A stretch of DNA of 5,576 bases from Cellvibrionaceae bacterium (lineage in GTDB: Bacteria > Pseudomonadota > Gammaproteobacteria > Pseudomonadales > Cellvibrionaceae), in contig JAOXRV010000030.1 in NCBI GenBank assembly GCA_025800435.1, positions 1-5,576 on the forward strand, in the 5' to 3' direction. Of this stretch, positions 1 to 5,576 are shown piece after piece. The position numbers were made by a program, and so were the translations under genes. Under the pieces are notes generated by a model. That model was not told where the DNA came from. It searched no databases and saw nothing but the letters and a program-made list of their open reading frames with translations. How positions within the stretch are numbered: position 1 is the first letter of the stretch; every line of letters begins with the position of its first letter.

Positions 1-239
1 ATCAGCTGGGCATCGCTTAGGCTATCATCGGCCAGGCCCTGCTCTTTGTAGGCATCTTCGCCTTTGCGCAGTAATTGGCGCGCGCCTATACCCAATTTGG
101 CTAGAATTGCGCCCAACTCGGCAGTACTGGGCGTGTTTTCCAGATAGAGTACAATCTCAGGCTGGATACCCTTTTCTTCCAAAATAGCCAGAGTTTGGCG
201 AGATTTAGAGCAGCGGGGGTTGTGGTAAATGGTGAACAT
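1..239 (-). CDS. arsC: ArsC-family arsenate reductase (glutaredoxin type), N-terminal part, cut by window edge
   Basis: The reading frame starts at the ATG complementary to 237-239 and stays open for 79 codons to the left edge, so the C-terminal third is missing. The protein begins MFTIYHNPRCSKSRQTLAIL, with the ArsC signature N-P-x-C-x-x-S-R and the nucleophilic cysteine at residue 10. Further along come YLENTPS (32-38) and LLRKGEDAY (56-64). Arg58 aligns with the arsenate-binding Arg60 of the plasmid R773 ArsC, allowing for the two-residue offset also seen at the cysteine. This favours true ArsC over Spx, which shares the fold. Known role of the family: cytoplasmic reduction of arsenate to arsenite with glutathione and glutaredoxin. 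The E. coli homologue YfgD has little proven arsenate role, so physiological function is less certain than family. A GAAAGG Shine-Dalgarno lies six bases before the start. No ars operon partner is visible; the gene is divergent from yihY. Confidence 0.93.
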   Translation of the reverse strand, partial: MFTIYHNPRCSKSRQTLAILEEKGIQPEIVLYLENTPSTAELGAILAKLGIGARQLLRKGEDAYKEQGLADDSLSDAQL

Positions 240-245
240 GGACTA

Positions 246-251
246 CCTTTC
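246..251 (-). promoter_or_regulatory. Ribosome binding site of arsC
   Basis: On the minus strand the bases read GAAAGG, six bases upstream of the ATG at 239-237. It supports this start over any further upstream and fits the MFTIYHNP N-terminus expected for the family. Confidence 0.7.
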
Positions 252-301
252 GTGTATTTCGTTTTGGGCCTATTGTACCCCAAGCCGTTTGAGAATATAG
301 A
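248..301. promoter_or_regulatory. Divergent promoter region between arsC and yihY
   Basis: The 84 bases between the two starts must hold both promoters unless each is read from elsewhere. For yihY, TTGTAC (273-278) and TATAGA (296-301) are separated by 17 bases, a weak sigma70-like pair. For arsC, the minus strand carries TACAAT (277-272), five of six matches to the -10 consensus, but the -35 at the right spacing (CTATAT) is poor. The two candidates overlap. An inverted repeat TTGGG / CCCAA (264-268 and 279-283) surrounds the TACAAT box. These are consensus matches by eye only. Confidence 0.35.
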
Positions 302-323
302 GACCTATTGTTAGAGAGCCACT

Positions 324-1625
324 ATGCCTTCACGCGACAGAGCCAAACAATTTTTAGCCCAGGTGCTTTACCACTACCGGGATAAGCAGTGCCAAAAAAG
401 CGCCGCTGCACTCACTTATATGACGCTGTTTGCAATAGTGCCAATGATGACGGTCACTTACGCCATGTTCTCGGTGATTCCGGCTTTTAGTGGTCTTTCC
501 GAGCAGTTGCAATCACTGATCTTTGATAACTTTGTGCCCGCCACCGGGCGCGAGGTGCAAGCTTACCTCAACGGCTTTTCCGACCAGGCCCGCAGCCTTA
601 CCTCGGTGGGGGTGGCGATGCTGGTGGTAACCGCCTATTTAATGCTCAAAAATATAGAGACCAACTTTAACAATATTTGGGGCGTGCGCGAGGCGCGCAA
701 GGGCCTGCCCAACTTTTTATTGTACTGGGCTGTACTGAGCCTGGGGCCGATGCTGCTGGGCCTGGCGCTGGCGGTCAGTACCTATTTACTGTCGCTAAAG
801 CTGTTCATGGAACAGGGCGATGGCCTGGCAATACTGACCCAGCTGCTTAAAGTGCTGCCGTTTTGCTTAAGTGCCGCCGCCTTTACCCTGCTGTTTGCCG
901 CGGTGCCCAATTGCCGGGTGAATATTAAGCACGCCGCTATTGGTGGCGCAGTGACCGCGCTGGTGTTTGAGATCATTAAAAAAATGTTTGGCCTGGTGGT
1001 GGGCTGGACCTCACTAGAGGTGATCTACGGCGCGTTTGCAGTGGTGCCGCTGTTTTTAATTTGGATTTATGTCACCTGGGTGCTGGTACTGGCCGGCGCG
1101 GTACTGGTGCGGGTGATGGCCAACTTTGGCCAGGGGGCCGATGGCCAGCACTACCCGAATCTGGTGGCGGCGCTGTTGGTGTTGTGGGCATTTCATCAAC
1201 GCTGGGCTAAGGGCGAACGCCTCAGCGACCATCAGGCCGCCGCGGTAGGGGTGGATGGCGGCCAGTGGGAGCAGCTGCGCGAGGCCTTAATCAAGCACAA
1301 TATTATTGCCGTAACCAACCAGGGCGACTATGTGCTCAGCCACGATCTCAAGCGCCTGCGCCTGCGCCAGCTGGCCGAGTTGGTGGGCTTGCCCAGCCAC
1401 CTGCCGGGCGAATCGCGCTATTTGCAATCTTTACCCTGGTTTCCAACCGTGGCCGCACGCATGCTGTCGATCGATCAAAAGATCGAGTTGGAATACGATA
1501 TCAGCCTGTTGGATGTGTTTGATTCCATACCCGAGCCTGAGATTGAAGACGACCAGCTTATCTCCGATGAGGGCGTTTTCCCGCTGATGGCGGAAGAAAA
1601 GCCCGCGTCTGGGGCCAAAGGCTAA
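324..1625 (+). CDS. yihY: YihY/BrkB-family inner-membrane protein with long C-terminal extension
   Basis: A 433-residue membrane protein of the YihY/UPF0761 (Virul_fac_BrkB) family. Hydrophobic segments lie near residues 31-53, 93-112, 131-160, 175-195, 203-225 and 237-265, matching the usual six-helix core. Family-like stretches include KSAAALTYMTLFAIVPM (25-41), NIETNFNNIWGVR (110-122) and GAFAVVPLFLIWIYVTW (236-252). The region from about 275 to 433 is soluble and presumably cytosolic. It resembles the extension of longer pseudomonad-type homologues (E. coli YihY has about 290 residues), may contain a winged-helix-like fold, and ends in an acidic tail (EPEIEDD). Transport or envelope roles have been proposed for the family, but function is unresolved. 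The old label ribonuclease BN is a known misassignment; the real enzyme is elaC/rbn. The start is preceded by a weak GAGAG (314-318) with five-base spacing. The stop overlaps the next start (TAATG), so it is co-transcribed with the thioredoxin gene. Confidence 0.93.
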   Translation: MPSRDRAKQFLAQVLYHYRDKQCQKSAAALTYMTLFAIVPMMTVTYAMFSVIPAFSGLSEQLQSLIFDNFVPATGREVQAYLNGFSDQARSLTSVGVAMLVVTAYLMLKNIETNFNNIWGVREARKGLPNFLLYWAVLSLGPMLLGLALAVSTYLLSLKLFMEQGDGLAILTQLLKVLPFCLSAAAFTLLFAAVPNCRVNIKHAAIGGAVTALVFEIIKKMFGLVVGWTSLEVIYGAFAVVPLFLIWIYVTWVLVLAGAVLVRVMANFGQGADGQHYPNLVAALLVLWAFHQRWAKGERLSDHQAAAVGVDGGQWEQLREALIKHNIIAVTNQGDYVLSHDLKRLRLRQLAELVGLPSHLPGESRYLQSLPWFPTVAARMLSIDQKIELEYDISLLDVFDSIPEPEIEDDQLISDEGVFPLMAEEKPASGAKG

Positions 1626-2089
1626 TGCGCTTTGGGCTATTACTGGCTATTTACCTGCTGTTCGGCTGTGGGCCAAGCCAGCAAGCCGAGCTGCACAGCG
1701 GCAAGCGCGTAGATTTAAAGTCCCTGGCCGGCCAAGTATTAGTGATTAACTACTGGGCCGAGTGGTGTGGCCCCTGTAAAGAAGAAATTCCCGAGCTTAA
1801 TCAGCTCGATAAGCACCCGCGGGTTAGCGTATTGGGGGTAGATTTTGATGGCCACCAGGGGGCCCAGTTACAGCAGCTGGTGCAACAAATGGGAATCGGC
1901 TTCGGAGTGATCGCCAAGCCGGCAGAACTTGAGCGAATTCATCCGCGCCTGCCGCAACAACCGCCCACACTGCCCACCACCTATCTGTTGGATTTGCGCC
2001 GCCAGCCGGCCACCCTAGGTGCACCACTGCAAGGCCCCCAGACTGAGCTTGAGCTGCTCGGTTTGATTAATGCCGCCGGCCAAAATTGA
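1625..2089 (+). CDS. TlpA-like thioredoxin-fold protein, probable lipoprotein
   Basis: A 154-residue TlpA/ResA-type thioredoxin-like protein. The active site WCGPC is at residues 47-51 in the context NYWAEWCGPCKEEIPEL, and the expected cis-proline lies at Pro117 in LPTTYLLD. Strand VLVINYW and helix KEEIPELNQL flank the site as in the thioredoxin fold. The N-terminus is one arginine, then a hydrophobic run, then LLFG-Cys15, which reads as a short lipoprotein signal. The residue after the cysteine is Gly rather than Asp, so outer-membrane sorting would be expected if it is lipidated. Role by family: disulfide reduction or exchange in the periplasm, often for cytochrome c maturation or oxidative-stress repair; the substrate is unknown. 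The ATG shares its first base with the yihY stop, and AAAGG (1617-1621) sits only three bases upstream, so translational coupling is likely. A CcdA/DsbD-type electron donor is not in view. Confidence 0.9.
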   Translation: MRFGLLLAIYLLFGCGPSQQAELHSGKRVDLKSLAGQVLVINYWAEWCGPCKEEIPELNQLDKHPRVSVLGVDFDGHQGAQLQQLVQQMGIGFGVIAKPAELERIHPRLPQQPPTLPTTYLLDLRRQPATLGAPLQGPQTELELLGLINAAGQN

Positions 2090-2166
2090 AACACTCGCTC
2101 AGCTATTCGTCTTAGCCCAATAAGCATACATTTAATCGCAAGCGGCCCGCTGCTGGTTTGGCGAGT

Positions 2167-2175
2167 TGCTATGCT
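2167..2175 (+). promoter_or_regulatory. Possible extended -10 promoter for the BNR-repeat gene
   Basis: TGC-TATGCT has the TGn extension directly before a four-of-six -10 box, which could compensate for the absence of a recognisable -35 at normal spacing. Transcription would begin near 2182, giving a leader of about 30 bases ahead of the ATG at 2213. A second -10-like hexamer, TTTAAT, is at 2131-2136, also without a good -35. Read-through from tlpA cannot be excluded, since no clear terminator follows that gene. Confidence 0.25.
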
Positions 2176-2200
2176 GCGCAATTTCCATTCGCCCATTAAC

Positions 2201-2206
2201 GAGGAA
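2201..2206 (+). promoter_or_regulatory. Ribosome binding site that fixes the start of the BNR-repeat gene
   Basis: GAGGAA lies six bases before the ATG at 2213, a near-ideal Shine-Dalgarno. The alternative in-frame ATG at 2171 has no purine-rich site before it and would put 14 polar residues ahead of the signal peptide. This decides for 2213. Confidence 0.85.
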
Positions 2207-2212
2207 CGTATT

Positions 2213-5200
2213 ATGGATAACAAGGCGCTTAAACGCGGCTTAAAAATCTTGCTGTTGGGGGCCTTGGCGGCCGCTGTCAGCCTGCCAAGCTTGGCCGCCA
2301 AGGCCGAGCAAGACCAGGGTCCACTGGCCAGCGATACCTTCGCCGGCCTTAAGCTGCGCAATATTGGTCCGGGCTTTATGTCTGGCCGCATTGCCGATAT
2401 CGCCATCGACCCCAAAGACACCAGCACTTGGTATGTGGGGGTGGGTTCCGGTGGGGTGTGGAAAACCGTCAATGCCGGGGTTAGCTGGCAGCCTCTGTTC
2501 GATAAGCAAGCGGTCTATTCCATCGGTGCGGTGGCGCTTGACCCCAGCAACAGCAATACCGTGTGGGTCGGCAGCGGCGAAAACGTCGGCGGCCGCCATA
2601 TCAGCTTTGGCGATGGGGTTTACCTCAGCCACGATGGTGGTGCCAGCTGGAAAAATATGGGCCTAAAAGACAGCGGCCATATCTCCGAAATTATTGTTCA
2701 CCCCAGTGATTCCAACACGGTTTGGGTAGCGGCCCAGGGCCCGCTATGGACCAAGGGCGGCCAGCGTGGCCTGTACAAAACCAGCGACGGCGGCAAAAAC
2801 TGGAAGCGTGTATTGGGCGATGATCAATGGGTCGGTGTCACCGATATGGTGATCGACCCGCGCGACCCTAAAGTCTTGTACGCCGCCACCTGGCAGCGCC
2901 ACCGCACCGTGGCCGCCTACTATGGCAGCGGCCCCGGCAGCGGTTTGCATAAATCCACCGACGGTGGCGAGACCTGGCAGCCATTAAAGCAGGGCCTGCC
3001 CGAGGCTGAGATGGGTAAAATTGGCCTGGCTATTTCACCCATCGACCCCGATGTGGTTTACGCCGCAATTGAGCTAAAGCGTCGCACCGGTGCGGTGTAT
3101 CGCTCGGCCGACCGCGGTGCCTCCTGGGTGAAAGGTGCCGAAGCCGTAGCAGGCGGTACCGGCCCCCACTATTACCAAGAGCTGTACGCCAGCCCCCACT
3201 ATTTTGACCATATCTATCTGGCCGGGGTGCGGCTGCAGGAATCCAAAGACGGTGGCAGCAGCTTTGTCACCATGAAAGAGGAGCACAAGCACAGCGATAA
3301 CCACGCCATGGAGTTTATCGCCGGCGATAAAAACTACATGATGGTGGGCTCGGATGGCGGCCTGTATGAGAGTTTTGATCGCGGCAAACAGTGGCGCTAC
3401 CACAGCAATCTGCCCATTACCCAGTACTACAAAGTGGCGCTGGATGATGCCGCGCCATTTTACAATGTTTACGGCGGCACCCAGGACAATAATACCCAGG
3501 GCGGCCCCTCGCGCACCGACAGTATGCACGGCATTTTAAATTCCGATTGGGAGGTGATTCTATTTGGCGATGGCCACCAACCGGCGACAGAACCAGGCAA
3601 CCCGGATATTGTCTACGCCGAGTGGCAGCAGGGTAATTTAACCCGCTACGATCGCACCACCGGCGAGATGGTGTATATCCAGCCACAGCCGGGCAAGGGT
3701 GAAGCCCCCGAGCGCTATAACTGGGATGCGCCCATTTTAGTCAGCCCGCACAAACCCACCCGGCTTTACTTTGCCTCCCAACGGGTGTGGAAGTCTGACG
3801 ATCGCGGTGATAACTGGACCCCGATCTCCGGCGATTTGACCAAAAACCTGGAGCGGATTAAACAGCCGATTATGGATGGTAAGCCCGGTTGGGACGGCAG
3901 CTGGGATATTTTTGCTATGTCTCAGTATAGCTCTATTACCTCGTTGGCAGAGTCACCCGTACAAGAGGGGTTGATCTACGCCGGCACCGACGACGGCCTG
4001 ATCCAAGTCACCGCTAACGGCGGCCAGAGCTGGACAAAAATCAGCGTCGGCAAGCTACCCGGCGTGCCCGACACTGCTTTTGTTAACGATATCAAGGCGG
4101 ATCTATTCGATGCGGATACGGTGTACATCGCCCTGGACAACCACAAATATGGCGACTTTAAACCCTATTTACTAAAGAGCAGCAATCGCGGTAAATCTTG
4201 GAAGTCTATCGCCGCTGACCTGCCCGATAAGCACTTGGTTTGGCGTGTGGTGCAAGACCATATAGACCCCAAACTGTTGTTTGCCGGCACTGAGTTTGGC
4301 CTGTTCTTTAGCCCCAATGGCGGTGCCAAATGGGTGCAGCTAAAGGGCAATGTGCCCACCATTTCTTTCCGCGATTTGGCGATTCAGCGACGCGAAAACG
4401 ATTTGGTTGGCGCCAGCTTTGGCCGTGGCTTTTTTGTGCTGGACGACTACAGTGCCCTGCGTAATTTAAGTGAGTCCAAGCTAGAGCAGGAGGCGCTGTT
4501 GTTCCCCACCCGCGATGCGCTGTGGTATATCGAGCGCATGCCCCTGGGCGTTGGTGCCATGGGTAGCCAGGGTGAAAACACCTACCGCGCCCCCAACCCC
4601 GAGTTTGGCGCCACTTTTACCTATTACCTAAAAGATGGTCTAAAAACCTTGGAGGCCATGCGCCAGGAAAAAGAAAAACCCTTAAAAGAAGCCAATAAAC
4701 CCATACCGCTGCCAAGCTGGCAAGCGCTGCAAGCCGAAGCGCGCCAACAGGCCCCCAGCCTGTGGTTTACCGTGCGCGACGAACAGGGCCAGGTGGTGCG
4801 CAAGCTCAAAGGCGAAGCCAAGCCCGGTGTGCAGCGGGTAAGCTGGAACCTGCGCTGGCCTGCCAGCCAAGCCATCGGTTTACAGGGCGATTATTTTGAA
4901 CCAGAAATTGTCGGCCCACTGGTTGCCCCGGGTAACTACACGGTGAGCATGAGCAAAGAAGTGGACGGCCGCATTACCGAGCTGCAAGGGCCGCAGCCGT
5001 TTAAAGTGGTGCAGATGCACAAGCGCGGCGCCTTAAAGGCCATCGACGCTAAAAAAGTGGCGGCTTTTTGGAAGCAGCTGGCCGATGCCCAGCGTTTATC
5101 GACTGCCACGGGCTTTGCCCTGGCCGATGCGGTCAAGCGCCTGGATTTGTTAGAGCAATCTCTGGATCGCACCGCCATCGAGCTGGGTCAACACGATGTT

Positions 5201-5518
5201 AAATTTGCCAAGCTGCGCGGCCAATTGCTGGCCTTAGATACCCGCTTAAACGGCAACCCCGCCAAAAACCAAGTGGGCGCCTGGAACGATAAGGCGAGTG
5301 TGTGGGACCGCTTGGGTCACGCCCAAATTGGCACCTTCCGCTCTACCTACGGGCCCACCCCGGCGATTCAAAACAGTTTGGATATTGCCAGTGAAGAGCT
5401 GCGCGAATTGCGTCTTGAGTTTAATCAGCTAATCACCGAGGCGATTCCAGCCTTCGAGCGAGAGCTGCAAGCACTGGGTGCCCCCTGGGTGCCGGGGCAG
5501 CCGCTGCCCGAGCTGTAA
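2213..5518 (+). CDS. Exported BNR/Asp-box repeat (sortilin/VPS10-like, 'glycosyl hydrolase'-annotated) double beta-propeller protein
   Basis: A 1101-residue protein. Residues 1-31 form a Sec signal peptide: basic MDNKALKRGLK, then a hydrophobic core, with signal peptidase I sites possible after SLA (28) or AKA (31). The mature protein opens with LKLRNIGPGFMSGRIADIAI, a hallmark start of a large bacterial WD40/YVTN/BNR-like family. Eleven Asp-box-like motifs (S/T-x-D/N-x-G-x-x-W) occur at about 85, 139, 190, 248, 298, 344, 387, 528, 600, 656 and 700, suggesting two propellers. GGTQDNNTQGG (421-431) sits between the two groups. Around 816-846 is a charged helical insert; 848-913 looks Ig/FlgD-like (WFTVRDEQGQVVRKL, APGNYTVSM); 935-1090 is mostly helical. 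Such proteins are often annotated as glycosyl hydrolases because of Asp boxes and resemblance to GH74 twin propellers, or as sortilin/VPS10-like. No enzyme activity can be assigned from sequence. It lies in the periplasm or outside the cell. The gene has its own ribosome binding site and terminator, with no visible partner. Confidence 0.92.
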   Translation: MDNKALKRGLKILLLGALAAAVSLPSLAAKAEQDQGPLASDTFAGLKLRNIGPGFMSGRIADIAIDPKDTSTWYVGVGSGGVWKTVNAGVSWQPLFDKQAVYSIGAVALDPSNSNTVWVGSGENVGGRHISFGDGVYLSHDGGASWKNMGLKDSGHISEIIVHPSDSNTVWVAAQGPLWTKGGQRGLYKTSDGGKNWKRVLGDDQWVGVTDMVIDPRDPKVLYAATWQRHRTVAAYYGSGPGSGLHKSTDGGETWQPLKQGLPEAEMGKIGLAISPIDPDVVYAAIELKRRTGAVYRSADRGASWVKGAEAVAGGTGPHYYQELYASPHYFDHIYLAGVRLQESKDGGSSFVTMKEEHKHSDNHAMEFIAGDKNYMMVGSDGGLYESFDRGKQWRYHSNLPITQYYKVALDDAAPFYNVYGGTQDNNTQGGPSRTDSMHGILNSDWEVILFGDGHQPATEPGNPDIVYAEWQQGNLTRYDRTTGEMVYIQPQPGKGEAPERYNWDAPILVSPHKPTRLYFASQRVWKSDDRGDNWTPISGDLTKNLERIKQPIMDGKPGWDGSWDIFAMSQYSSITSLAESPVQEGLIYAGTDDGLIQVTANGGQSWTKISVGKLPGVPDTAFVNDIKADLFDADTVYIALDNHKYGDFKPYLLKSSNRGKSWKSIAADLPDKHLVWRVVQDHIDPKLLFAGTEFGLFFSPNGGAKWVQLKGNVPTISFRDLAIQRRENDLVGASFGRGFFVLDDYSALRNLSESKLEQEALLFPTRDALWYIERMPLGVGAMGSQGENTYRAPNPEFGATFTYYLKDGLKTLEAMRQEKEKPLKEANKPIPLPSWQALQAEARQQAPSLWFTVRDEQGQVVRKLKGEAKPGVQRVSWNLRWPASQAIGLQGDYFEPEIVGPLVAPGNYTVSMSKEVDGRITELQGPQPFKVVQMHKRGALKAIDAKKVAAFWKQLADAQRLSTATGFALADAVKRLDLLEQSLDRTAIELGQHDVKFAKLRGQLLALDTRLNGNPAKNQVGAWNDKASVWDRLGHAQIGTFRSTYGPTPAIQNSLDIASEELRELRLEFNQLITEAIPAFERELQALGAPWVPGQPLPEL
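2465..3394 (+). repeat. Asp-box repeats of the first propeller (seven motifs)
   Basis: Within the BNR gene, seven motifs recur every 40-60 residues: TVNAGVSW, SHDGGASW, TSDGGKNW, STDGGETW, SADRGASW, SKDGGSSF and SFDRGKQW. Each is normally a turn between the outer strands of one propeller blade. The sixth has Phe for the final Trp; the fifth and seventh have Arg in place of the first Gly. The count would fit a seven- or eight-bladed propeller. Confidence 0.85.
3794..4333 (+). repeat. Asp-box repeats of the second propeller (four motifs)
   Basis: Four further motifs in the same gene: SDDRGDNW, TANGGQSW, SSNRGKSW and SPNGGAKW. Three of the four have Asn at the Asp position, unlike the first group. 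Blades without a motif probably fill the region between residues 394 and 528, where strand-like segments such as DIVYAEWQQGNLTRYD (465-480) are seen. Confidence 0.75.
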
Positions 5519-5540
5519 GGCTTTGTCGACAAAAAATTAA

Positions 5541-5562
5541 GGGCTCTGCGGAGCCCTTTTTT
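5541..5562 (+). terminator. Rho-independent terminator after the BNR-repeat gene
   Basis: GGGCTC (5541-5546), loop TGCG, GAGCCC (5551-5556), then six T (5557-5562). AA before the stem can pair with the first two T to extend it. It begins 22 bases after the stop codon. A run of six A at 5531-5536 would provide a U tract on the opposite strand, so the hairpin may also terminate a convergent gene beyond the right edge. Confidence 0.93.
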
Positions 5563-5576
5563 ATTGGCTTATTTAT

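Noticed and set aside
101..283. Minus-strand reading frame of 60 codons over the arsC start
   Set aside because: It is a frame-shifted shadow of arsC; the frame starting at 239 gives the ArsC motif and stays open to the edge.
1471..1486. Perfect hairpin TCGATC-AAAA-GATCGA within yihY
   Set aside because: It encodes ordinary family sequence (SIDQKIE), has no T tract and sits mid-gene, so chance is the simplest explanation.
1265..1587. Two alternative-frame plus-strand open frames inside yihY
   Set aside because: Low-complexity Ala/Cys-rich translations with no ribosome binding site, fully inside a confident gene.
324..1625. Ribonuclease BN function for the YihY protein
   Set aside because: The label came from an early misassignment. 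The protein is an integral membrane protein, and the true RNase BN/Z is a different, metallo-beta-lactamase-fold enzyme.
2141..2151. Small inverted repeat AGCG-GCC-CGCT after tlpA as a terminator
   Set aside because: The stem is only four base pairs and no T run follows.
2171..2212. Upstream in-frame ATG at 2171 as the start of the BNR-repeat gene
   Set aside because: It has no Shine-Dalgarno and would place a polar 14-residue extension before a typical signal peptide. The ATG at 2213 has GAGGAA at ideal spacing.
1981..2472. Minus-strand open frame of 163 codons across the tlpA–BNR junction
   Set aside because: No recognisable domain or ribosome binding site, and it overlaps two well-supported genes.
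3074..3529. Minus-strand open frame of 151 codons inside the BNR gene, rich in hydrophobic residues
   Set aside because: The composition is the mirror image of Gly/Asp-rich repeat codons; there is no known family or start signal.

Overview
The window looks like chromosomal DNA from a gammaproteobacterium. The evidence is the divergent arrangement of an ArsC-type arsenate reductase gene against a yihY–tlpA pair, which from memory resembles a conserved neighbourhood in Pseudomonas and relatives, together with the moderately GC-rich codon use and a large secreted BNR-repeat protein. A marine or polysaccharide-degrading group such as Cellvibrionales is a plausible guess, but it is inferred and not proven. 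There is no sign of mobile elements, CRISPR, RNA genes or phage.

Layout: (1) Positions 1-239, minus strand: the N-terminal 79 codons of an ArsC/YfgD-type arsenate reductase, cut by the left edge. (2) Positions 240-323: a short divergent promoter region. (3) Positions 324-1625, plus strand: a YihY/BrkB-family inner-membrane protein with a long cytosolic C-terminal extension. (4) Positions 1625-2089, plus strand: a small TlpA-like thioredoxin with a probable lipoprotein signal. Its start codon shares one base with the yihY stop, so the two genes are almost certainly co-transcribed. (5) Positions 2090-2212: a 123-base intergenic stretch with a weak promoter candidate. (6) Positions 2213-5518, plus strand: an exported protein of about 1100 residues with at least eleven Asp-box (BNR) motifs, predicted to form two beta-propellers followed by an Ig-like strand region and a helical C-terminus. 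(7) Positions 5541-5562: a strong intrinsic terminator, probably working in both directions.

How they work together: ArsC is a cytoplasmic thiol-chemistry enzyme, YihY is a membrane protein of unresolved function, and the TlpA-like protein would act in thiol-disulfide exchange outside the cytoplasmic membrane. The BNR protein is separated from them by its own ribosome binding site and probably its own promoter, and it ends at a terminator, so it is best read as an independent single-gene unit. Nothing here amounts to a clearly new multi-gene system. The least understood gene is the large propeller protein, whose family is widespread but, as far as I know, functionally uncharacterised.
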